Below, piece by piece: positions 1-5,373 of a stretch of 5,613 bases of DNA (the stretch's first letter is position 1; the number at the start of each line of letters is the position of its first letter). The translations under genes were made by a program, and so were the position numbers. The notes under the pieces are model-generated. The model was not told the origin of the DNA and searched no databases. It was given only the letters and a program-made list of their open reading frames with translations. Location of the stretch: positions 1 to 5,613 of the forward strand of contig JALOSK010000193.1 in the NCBI GenBank assembly GCA_025458465.1, in the 5' to 3' direction. This stretch comes from Sandarakinorhabdus sp. (GTDB lineage Bacteria; Pseudomonadota; Alphaproteobacteria; Sphingomonadales; Sphingomonadaceae).

Positions 1-1
1 G

Positions 2-529
2 GCGCTGTTCTTCATCGGCGGCATCATCAAGCACGCCAAGGCCTGCAACGCCTTCACCAACCCCGGCACCAACAGCTACAAGCGGCTGGTGCCCGGCTTC
101 GAAGCGCCGGTGCTGCTGGCCTATTCCAGCCGCAACCGTTCGGCGTCGTGCCGCATCCCCTATGGCACCGGCGCCAAGTCCAAGCGCGTGGAAGTGCGCT
201 TCCCCGATGCGCTGGCCAACCCGTATCTGGCCTACACCGCGCTGCTGATGGCGGGCCTGGATGGCATCGAAAACCGCATCCACCCCGGCCCGGCGATGGA
301 CAAGAACCTTTACGACCTGCCGCCGCGCGAACTGAAGAAGGTGCCGACCGTGTGCGCGTCGCTGCGTGAAGCGCTCGCTGCTCTGGACAAGAGCCGCGCC
401 GTGTTCACCAAGGGCGGCGTGTTCACCGACGACCAGATCGACAGCTACATCGAGATCAAGATGGAAGAGGTGATGCGCTGGGAAATGACGCCGGCGCCGG
501 TTGAATTTGACATGTATTACAGCGCGTGA
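2..529 (+). CDS. glnA: Glutamine synthetase type I (GlnA), C-terminal 175 residues, 5' end outside window
   Basis: Cytoplasmic dodecameric enzyme that makes glutamine from glutamate, ammonia and ATP, the entry point of nitrogen assimilation. The frame is open from base 2 with no start codon, so roughly the first 295 of about 470 residues lie outside the window. Visible family motifs, numbered within the fragment: GFEAP with the flap Glu at 34 (E. coli E327), NRSASCRIP at 45-53 with Arg46 and Arg51 (E. coli R339 and R344), and RVEVRFPD at 62-69 with Glu64 and Arg66. NLYDLP at 102-107 carries Tyr104 (codon 311-313), the residue adenylylated by GlnE in type I-beta enzymes, so activity is probably controlled by adenylylation. 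The C-terminus ([10 protein letters not shown]) is the normal family end, so this end is intact. Promoter and any upstream glnB are not visible. Two hairpins follow the stop codon. Confidence 0.97.
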   Translation, partial: ALFFIGGIIKHAKACNAFTNPGTNSYKRLVPGFEAPVLLAYSSRNRSASCRIPYGTGAKSKRVEVRFPDALANPYLAYTALLMAGLDGIENRIHPGPAMDKNLYDLPPRELKKVPTVCASLREALAALDKSRAVFTKGGVFTDDQIDSYIEIKMEEVMRWEMTPAPVEFDMYYSA

Positions 530-535
530 CGGCGC

Positions 536-560
536 GCTGGTAACGCGCAGCGTTACCAGC
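536..560 (+). other. Perfect 10-bp hairpin just after glnA
   Basis: GCTGGTAACG (536-545) and CGTTACCAGC (551-560) are exact reverse complements around a 5-base loop, starting 7 bases after the glnA stop. No T-run follows, so it is not a textbook intrinsic terminator by itself. It could protect the 3' end of the glnA mRNA or help the terminator 30 bases downstream. Confidence 0.75.
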
Positions 561-588
561 CGACTCGTCAAAGCTCGGACGGCGAGCG

Positions 589-619
589 AAAAGGGCGGCC
601 CCAACAGGCCGCCCTTTTT
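589..619 (+). terminator. Intrinsic terminator of glnA
   Basis: The arms AAAAGGGCGGCC (589-600) and GGCCGCCCTTTT (607-618) form a perfect 12-bp stem around a 6-base loop. The GC-rich core is followed by TTTTT (615-619), part of which pairs with the A-run. The four A's before the stem would be a short U-tract on the minus strand, so weak bidirectional activity is possible. Position 60-90 bases after glnA fits termination of the glnA transcript. Confidence 0.88.
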
Positions 620-827
620 GACTCGTTCGACGGCGCGGCCTTGCCGCGCCCCCTTCCCCTCCTTCTGCACCAAACCAGCGCCGGCACCACTGCCACACGC
701 CACCCCCACCAAAACGGCCCTGAAACCTAACATTCTGGACAGATATTGTGCGTCGCAACACGCGCGCACGATTCGGTGCCAATCTCACGTGGCCCGCCAG
801 CCAAACGCCCAACCCCATGGAAATCAT
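620..827. other. Intergenic stretch without a recognisable gene
   Basis: No open frame here has a credible start, ribosome site or recognisable protein; long frames crossing it translate to low-complexity Arg/Pro/Ala sequence. One more perfect hairpin is present: GGCGCGGC (632-639) and GCCGCGCC (643-650) with a CTT loop, followed by a C/T-rich, G-poor tract (651-671). The segment 725-785 is less GC-rich, but I could not identify a confident promoter in either direction. Confidence 0.6.
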
Positions 828-861
828 AAAAAAAAGGGCCCGGAACCGAAGTTCCGGGCCC
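828..861 (-). terminator. Strong minus-strand intrinsic terminator with UUCG tetraloop
   Basis: The arms GGGCCCGGAAC (836-846) and GTTCCGGGCCC (851-861) are exact reverse complements around CGAA on the plus strand, which is UUCG on the minus strand, closed by C-G. This is the very stable C(UUCG)G tetraloop. The eight A's at 828-835 give U8 on the minus strand. On the plus strand no T-run follows the stem, so the direction is clearly minus. Confidence 0.88.
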
Positions 862-908
862 AGTAAATCCTTGGGGAGGATCGCCATATTGGCATGGCCC
901 TTTTGCAC
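828..908 (-). ncRNA. Candidate small RNA with anti-Shine-Dalgarno loop, antisense strand of the glnA-parE gap
   Basis: Read on the minus strand, three hairpins are packed together. First, GCCAT/ATGGC with a 6-base loop (898-883). One base later comes ATCCT/AGGAT (881-867) with loop CCCCA, displaying UCCUCCCC, complementary to a ribosome-binding site. Then follows an 11-bp terminator stem closed by a UUCG tetraloop (861-836) and a U8 tail (835-828). No protein gene is visible on the minus strand upstream of this terminator until the ABC-F gene beyond 3027. This compact layout of about 80 nt resembles alphaproteobacterial trans-acting sRNAs with exposed CCUCC loops, such as suhB/MmgR or AbcR/NfeR types; membership is inference and was not searched. 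The 5' end near 908 is a guess from family-like size; no clear promoter was found in the AT-richer DNA at 911-960. Alternative: a lone terminator for antisense readthrough. Confidence 0.5.
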
Positions 909-912
909 CGCA

Positions 913-930
913 CAATGTTACAGAACAATG
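913..930. promoter_or_regulatory. Imperfect dyad, possible operator or promoter element
   Basis: CAATGTT (913-919) and AACAATG (924-930) pair at 6 of 7 positions around ACAG, in an AT-richer stretch between the candidate sRNA and parE. It sits where a minus-strand promoter for the sRNA or a plus-strand promoter for parE could lie. I cannot assign it to a known regulator. Confidence 0.25.
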
Positions 931-1024
931 CGCCAAATTGCGTAGGATGCGAAAAAATTGTCGCAGCGCTGGCGCCTCCCCACCCGCCCAAGACGCTGGC
1001 GAGCCACGCCCTGCCGCCCTATAC

Positions 1025-1029
1025 AGGGA
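1025..1029 (+). promoter_or_regulatory. Weak ribosome-binding site of parE
   Basis: AGGGA lies only 2 bases before the ATG at 1032. The spacing is short, but this ATG opens the family-typical N-terminus (MSDLF then YDASHIEVLEGLEPVRRRPGMYIGG). The frame stays open upstream to an ATG at 894, but those 46 extra residues look like translated non-coding DNA. Confidence 0.45.
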
Positions 1030-1031
1030 TC

Positions 1032-3023
1032 ATGTCCGATCTGTTCGCCGCCACGCAAAGCGCCACCGATTATGATGCCAGCCATATCGAGGTGCTGGAG
1101 GGGCTGGAACCTGTGCGCCGCCGTCCCGGCATGTACATCGGCGGCACCGACGAACGCGCCCTGCATCACCTGGCCGCCGAAGTGCTGGACAACGCCATGG
1201 ACGAGGCGGTGGCCGGCCACGCCAGCCGCATCGAGGTGACACTGGACGCCGATGGCAGCCTGACCATCGCCGACAATGGCCGCGGCATCCCGGTGGACGC
1301 CCACCCGCGCTTTCCCGACAAGTCGGCCCTGGAAGTCATCCTGACCATGCTGCATTCCGGCGGCAAGTTCAGCGGCAAGGCCTATGCCACGTCGGGCGGC
1401 CTGCACGGTGTGGGCATCAGCGTCGTCAACGCATTGTCCGACGAAACCGTGGTGGAAGTGGCCCGCAACAAGCTGCTCTATCGCCAGCGCTATTCGCGCG
1501 GCATCCCGCAAGGGCCGATCGAGGAGCTTGGACCGACACCGAACCGGCGGGGCACCACGGTTCGCTTTCACCCCGATGCCGAGATTTTCGGCGAGGATGC
1601 CCGCTTCAAGCCGGCCCGCCTCTACAAGCTGGCGCGATCCAAGGCCTATCTGTTCGGCGGCGTCGAGATCCGCTGGCGCTGTGCGCCGGAACTGCTGTCG
1701 GGCGAGGTGCCGGAAACTGCCGTCTTCACCTTCCCCGGCGGCCTTGCCGATCATCTGAAGGAACGGCTGGAAAGCCGCCCGCTGGTGGTGCCCGATCTGT
1801 TTGCCGGCAAGGCGGAGCTGGCGGCCGGGCCGGACGGCAAGCCGATGGGCGCGGTGGAATGGGCCTGCGCCTGGCCACAGTGGGGCGAAGGTTCGGCCAG
1901 CTTCTATTGCAACACCATCCCCACCCCCGATGGCGGCACGCACGAAGCTGGCCTGCGGCTGGCGCTGACGCGCGGCCTGAAGAATTTCGCCAGTCTCACC
2001 GGCAACAAGAAGGCGGCCGAACTGGCCGGCGAAGATGTGTTTTCCGGCGCGGAGATCATGCTGTCGCTGTTCATCCGCGATCCGCAGTTCCAGAGCCAGA
2101 CCAAGGACCGGCTGACCAGCCCGGAAGCCACGAAACTGGTCGAGAATGCCATCAAGGACCATTTCGACCATTGGCTGGTGGCATCGGGCGAGCGCGGCAA
2201 GAGCCTGCTCGCCTTCGTGGTGGAGCGCATGGAAGACCGGCTGCGTCGCCGCCAGGAAGCACTGGTGAAGCGCAAGACCGCCACCAGCAAATCCAGCCTG
2301 CGCCTGCCAGGCAAGCTCACTGATTGTTCACGCGTTGATGCGGTGGGCACCGAATTGTTCATCGTCGAAGGGGACAGTGCCGGCGGCAGCGCCAAGCAGG
2401 CGCGCGACCGCAACACCCAGGCCATCTTGCCCATCCGCGGCAAGATCCTGAACGTGGCCTCCGCCAACAGCGCCAAGATCGGCGGCAACAACGAGATCGG
2501 CGATCTCGTGCAAGCGCTGGGCTGCGGCACGCGCGACAAGTACAGCCCGGAAAGCCTGCGATACGAACGCATCATCATCATGACCGATGCCGACGTGGAC
2601 GGTGCCCACATTGCCACCCTGCTGATGACCTTCTTCTTCCGCGAGATGCCGGGCCTCGTGCGCGATGGCCGCCTGTATCTGGCACAACCGCCGCTCTATC
2701 GCCTCGCTGCTGGTGGCACGGTTGCCTATGCCCGCGATGACGCCCACCGCGAGGAGCTGATGAAGACGGTTTTTGCCAACCGCAGCAAGGTGGAGGTGAG
2801 CCGCTTCAAGGGCCTGGGTGAAATGAACCCGTCGCAGCTGAAGGAGACCACCATGGATCCGACGCGGCGCAGCCTGATCCGGGTAAAGCTGCCCGAAGAT
2901 GCCGATGGCAAGGCGGAAACGGCCGATCTGGTGGAACGGCTGATGGGCCGCAATCCCGAGCATCGCTTCCAGTTCATCCAGAGCCACGCCACCGCGGTGG
3001 AGGCCGACGCGCTGGACGCCTGA
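1032..3023 (+). CDS. parE: DNA topoisomerase IV subunit B (ParE), 663 residues
   Basis: ATPase subunit of topoisomerase IV, which with ParC decatenates replicated chromosomes and relaxes supercoils in the cytoplasm. The N-terminal GHKL ATPase domain shows EVLDNAMDE with catalytic Glu50 and Mg-binding Asn54, DNGRGIP at 81-87, and the ATP-lid GLHGVG at 123-128. The transducer domain has the QTK loop at 356-358 (Lys358). The TOPRIM domain has EGDSAGG at 446-452 with Glu446 and the metal-binding DADVDG at 519-524, followed by PPLYR at 553-557 and RFKGLGEM at 591-598. Length, the PIRGKILN variant and the end near EHRFQFIQSHA fit alphaproteobacterial ParE rather than the longer GyrB. The TOPRIM motifs that contact quinolones look ordinary. 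The start at 1032 was chosen because the next upstream ATG (894) adds non-family sequence. parC is not in the window. The stop codon is 3 bases from the end of the convergent ABC-F gene, with no terminator between. Confidence 0.96.
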   Translation: MSDLFAATQSATDYDASHIEVLEGLEPVRRRPGMYIGGTDERALHHLAAEVLDNAMDEAVAGHASRIEVTLDADGSLTIADNGRGIPVDAHPRFPDKSALEVILTMLHSGGKFSGKAYATSGGLHGVGISVVNALSDETVVEVARNKLLYRQRYSRGIPQGPIEELGPTPNRRGTTVRFHPDAEIFGEDARFKPARLYKLARSKAYLFGGVEIRWRCAPELLSGEVPETAVFTFPGGLADHLKERLESRPLVVPDLFAGKAELAAGPDGKPMGAVEWACAWPQWGEGSASFYCNTIPTPDGGTHEAGLRLALTRGLKNFASLTGNKKAAELAGEDVFSGAEIMLSLFIRDPQFQSQTKDRLTSPEATKLVENAIKDHFDHWLVASGERGKSLLAFVVERMEDRLRRRQEALVKRKTATSKSSLRLPGKLTDCSRVDAVGTELFIVEGDSAGGSAKQARDRNTQAILPIRGKILNVASANSAKIGGNNEIGDLVQALGCGTRDKYSPESLRYERIIIMTDADVDGAHIATLLMTFFFREMPGLVRDGRLYLAQPPLYRLAAGGTVAYARDDAHREELMKTVFANRSKVEVSRFKGLGEMNPSQLKETTMDPTRRSLIRVKLPEDADGKAETADLVERLMGRNPEHRFQFIQSHATAVEADALDA

Positions 3024-3026
3024 GGC

Positions 3027-4856
3027 TCAAGGGGCGGCCACCGCCGCGTCATAAGCCTCGCTGGCAGCGATCCATTCTTCTTCGGCAGCCGCAATGCCCA
3101 GATCCATTTGCCCGCGTTCCTGCATCAGGGCGGTGATGTCGGCACCAGGTTCGGCCAGTTTCCCGTCCAGCGCGTCGCGGGCCGCCGTCAGGCGCGCCAG
3201 CTTCGCTTCTGCGGTCTGCATCGCCTTGCGCAGCGGCTGTGCGGCTTCGCGGCGGGCAGCCGCCTGGCGCCGCGCCTCCTTGGGATCGAGGCGCGGCGCC
3301 TTGGCCGCCGGCGCTGGCGCCGGCTCAGAGGGCTTGGCCAGCACCAGCGTCTCGTAATCATCGATGCTGCCATCGAACGGTGCCGCGCGGCCGCCATCCA
3401 CCAGCACCAGCCGATCGGCCGTGGCTTCGATCAGGTGGCGATCGTGGCTGACCACCACCACCGCGCCTTCATAGCCCGCCAGCGCCTGCACCAGTGCCTG
3501 GCGGGCATCGATGTCCAGGTGGTTGGTCGGTTCATCCAGCACGATCAGGTGCGGGGCATCGCGCGTCACCAGGGCCAGCGCCAGCCGTGCGCGTTCACCG
3601 CCGCTCATCGTGCCGATCTTCTGTTCGGCGGCCGGCCCAGAAAAGCCGAAGCGGCCAAGCTGGGCGCGCACCGCTGCCGGGGTGGCGCCCTTCATGGCGC
3701 GCGTCATGTGCTGCAACGGCGTGGCGTCGCGATCCAGTTCCTCCACCTGATACTGGGTGAAATAACCCACCTTCAGCTTTCCGGTGGCATTGCGCCCGCC
3801 TGTCATCGCCGGCAGCTGGCCGATCAGCAGGCGCGCCAGCGTCGTCTTGCCGTTGCCGTTGCGGCCCACCAGCGCCAGCCGGTCATCGGGATCGAGGCGG
3901 ATATCAAGATCCGACAGCACCGGATGGCCGTCATAGCCAACCTGGGCATGGTCCAGCGTGATCAGCGGCGGCCGCAAGGGCTGCGGGCTGGGAAAATCGA
4001 ACTTCATCGTGGGATCGGTGGCGGCTTCGGCCACCGGCTGCATGCGCGCCAGCGCCTTGGCCCGGCTTTGCGCCTGCTTCGCCGTGGAGGCCCGGGCGCT
4101 GTTGCGGGCGATATAATCCTGCAGCTTGGCCCGCTGCGCGGCCTGCGCCGTGCGCGCCGCCTCCAGCTGCGCCAGGCGTTCGGCGCGCTGCTTTTCGAAA
4201 CCGTCGTAGTTGCCGGCATACAGCGTCACCTTGCCAGCCTCGAGGTGAAGGATGTAGCCGGCCACCCGGTTGAGCAGATCACGCTCGTGCGAAATCAGCA
4301 CGATGAGGCCGGGGTAGGACAGCAGGAAATCCTCCAGCCAAAGCGCCGATTCCAGATCGAGGTGGTTCGACGGCTCGTCGAGCAGCAGGATATCGGGCCC
4401 GGTGAACAACAGGCTGGCCAGCGCCACGCGCATCCGCCAGATCGCCTCGTCAAAGCCCAGGCCCTTCAGGATGCGGGCGGCGCGCGCCGGCGCGGTATAG
4501 GCATCGATGGCAATCAGGCGTTCGTGCAGATCGGCGAGGCGGTCGGGCGGTGCGCCGGCCTCTTCCTCCGCCAGCAGGGCGGCGCGTTCGGTGTCCGCAG
4601 CCAGCACCGTGTCGAAGGCGCTGGCGCTGCCGGCCGGTGCGTCCTGCTTCAGCCAGCCCAGACGCGCCGCGCGCGGCTTGTCGATGCGGCCGCCATCCAC
4701 GTCGATCACGCCGGCCAGCGCCTTCATCAGCGTGGACTTGCCGGCGCCGTTGCGGCCCACCAGCCCCACACAGCCGCGCGCCGGCAGCGTCGCAGACGCG
4801 CCGTTGATGATCGCACGGCCGCCCATGCGGATGGTGATGTCGTTCAGGGAAAGCAT
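3027..4856 (-). CDS. ABC-F family ATPase (YheS/Uup-like), 609 residues, with the NBD1 signature motif deleted
   Basis: ABC-F proteins are soluble twin-ATPase proteins without membrane domains; characterised members act at the ribosomal E-site on stalled or initiating ribosomes. NBD1 has Walker A GRNGAGKS at 34-41, Q-loop Gln71, Walker B LLLDEP at 157-162 (Glu161) and switch His190. The inter-domain linker (about 205-300), rich in Arg, Lys and Ala, is the ribosome/tRNA-contacting arm. NBD2 has Walker A GRNGNGKT at 331-338, Gln368, signature MSGGER at 417-422, Walker B VLDEP at 439-443 (Glu442) and His471. A basic/acidic coiled-coil tail spans about 525-605. Oddity: NBD1 has no LSGG-type signature. 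GFDEA (134-138) is followed by Ile139 and directly by WRMRVALA (140-147); relatives have about 11 further residues ending in FSGG before that Trp. The frame is otherwise intact. The start MLSLNDITIR is the family N-terminus; AGGGG lies 10 bases upstream on the minus strand. The gene appears monocistronic, divergent from the gene at 4906. Confidence 0.93.
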   Translation of the reverse strand: MLSLNDITIRMGGRAIINGASATLPARGCVGLVGRNGAGKSTLMKALAGVIDVDGGRIDKPRAARLGWLKQDAPAGSASAFDTVLAADTERAALLAEEEAGAPPDRLADLHERLIAIDAYTAPARAARILKGLGFDEAIWRMRVALASLLFTGPDILLLDEPSNHLDLESALWLEDFLLSYPGLIVLISHERDLLNRVAGYILHLEAGKVTLYAGNYDGFEKQRAERLAQLEAARTAQAAQRAKLQDYIARNSARASTAKQAQSRAKALARMQPVAEAATDPTMKFDFPSPQPLRPPLITLDHAQVGYDGHPVLSDLDIRLDPDDRLALVGRNGNGKTTLARLLIGQLPAMTGGRNATGKLKVGYFTQYQVEELDRDATPLQHMTRAMKGATPAAVRAQLGRFGFSGPAAEQKIGTMSGGERARLALALVTRDAPHLIVLDEPTNHLDIDARQALVQALAGYEGAVVVVSHDRHLIEATADRLVLVDGGRAAPFDGSIDDYETLVLAKPSEPAPAPAAKAPRLDPKEARRQAAARREAAQPLRKAMQTAEAKLARLTAARDALDGKLAEPGADITALMQERGQMDLGIAAAEEEWIAASEAYDAAVAAP

Positions 4857-4905
4857 GTCGGCCGTGCCCCTAGCAGGCGCTCGCCGCCGCGGCTAGGCTG
4901 TGGCC
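4857..4905. promoter_or_regulatory. 49-bp divergent gap with inverted repeat carrying both ribosome sites
   Basis: CCTAGC (4869-4874) and GCTAGG (4892-4897) form an exact inverted repeat with 17 bases between the arms. The left arm, read on the minus strand, overlaps AGGGG (4871-4867), 10 bases before the ABC-F ATG. The right arm contains AGG (4895-4897), 8 bases before the ATG at 4906. Both start regions are thus arranged symmetrically. The gap is GC-rich and I see no clear -35/-10 pair in either direction, so promoters may overlap or extend into the coding regions. Confidence 0.45.
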
Positions 4906-5373
4906 ATGATCACCCGCCGCGCCGCGCTTGCCATGCCCCTGCTGATCGCCGCATCGGTGCGGGCGCAGCCAGCCGATCCCCTGGTCGCCGCGCTGATCGC
5001 CTGCTGGCAGGCGCGCGGTGTGCGCTTCACGCCCGAACAGGTGGCGGCGCGCATCGGCGGACGCACAGGCCGGGCCGCGCTGCTGGCGCTGGCCGGCTCG
5101 GCAACCGACGCCGACGGCGAGGGGCAGGAGATTGCCGTGGAAATCGTGTGGGAGGCAGGCGCCGCGCGTTCGCCTGCCGAACCCCTGCTCATCCGTGATC
5201 TCGCCGATGGCCTGCCCGCCGTGCTGCTGGCGCGCGACGACCAGTGGTGGCTGCTGCGGGCGCGCTATCAGGACATGATCCTGTTCGTGCGCCATCCGCT
5301 GACGGGAACCCACCGCTTTCTGCCGCCCGAAAACGCCGTGCTGATCGGCCGGCCGGTGATTGCCGGGGCCTAG
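4906..5373 (+). CDS. Small exported protein of unknown function, 155 residues
   Basis: I do not recognise this gene with confidence. The N-terminus MITRRAALAMPLLIAASVRA-QP looks like a signal peptide: positive TRR, a short hydrophobic stretch at 7-18 and an Ala-x-Ala-like site near VRA at 18-20. The TRRAAL context could suit Tat export, but the hydrophobic core is short and Sec is equally possible. The mature part has an amphipathic helix region (25-50), an acidic middle (66-80) and a C-terminal beta-rich part: LPAVLLARDDQWWLL (103-117), MILFVRHPLTGTHRFLP (124-140). This order of helices then strands loosely recalls the papain-like C39 fold seen at the N-terminus of some type I secretion ATPases, but the catalytic Cys and His are not evident; that is speculative. 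ATG 4906 is preferred over in-frame GTG 4900 because it is preceded by AGG at 8 bases. It is divergent from the ABC-F gene and overlaps the next convergent gene by 4 bases. Confidence 0.72.
   Translation: MITRRAALAMPLLIAASVRAQPADPLVAALIACWQARGVRFTPEQVAARIGGRTGRAALLALAGSATDADGEGQEIAVEIVWEAGAARSPAEPLLIRDLADGLPAVLLARDDQWWLLRARYQDMILFVRHPLTGTHRFLPPENAVLIGRPVIAGA

Noticed and set aside
456..908. Minus-strand frame of 150 codons crossing the glnA-parE gap
   Set aside because: It would run through the strong minus-strand terminator at 861-828 and the glnA terminator, and into glnA. The composition looks non-coding, and the start is a GTG without a convincing ribosome site.
967..1001. Direct repeat CGCTGGCG at 967-974 and 994-1001 upstream of parE
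   Set aside because: An 8-base repeat of GC-rich, common-codon-like sequence is expected by chance at this base composition.
894..1031. 46-residue N-terminal extension of ParE
   Set aside because: The residues do not resemble ParE proteins, and the spacing from GGGGAGGA is 13 bases. The ATG at 1032 gives the expected N-terminus. Kept as a competing reading in the findings.
918..2171. Open minus-strand frame of 417 codons opposite parE
   Set aside because: Shadow of parE, whose motifs are unambiguous on the plus strand. The translation is low complexity and lacks any family pattern.
3108..5198. Open plus-strand frame of 696 codons opposite the ABC-F gene
   Set aside because: It is the antisense shadow of a strongly motif-supported ABC-F gene in GC-rich DNA. 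Its translation is rich in Arg, Gln, His and Ala, with no recognisable domain or ribosome site.
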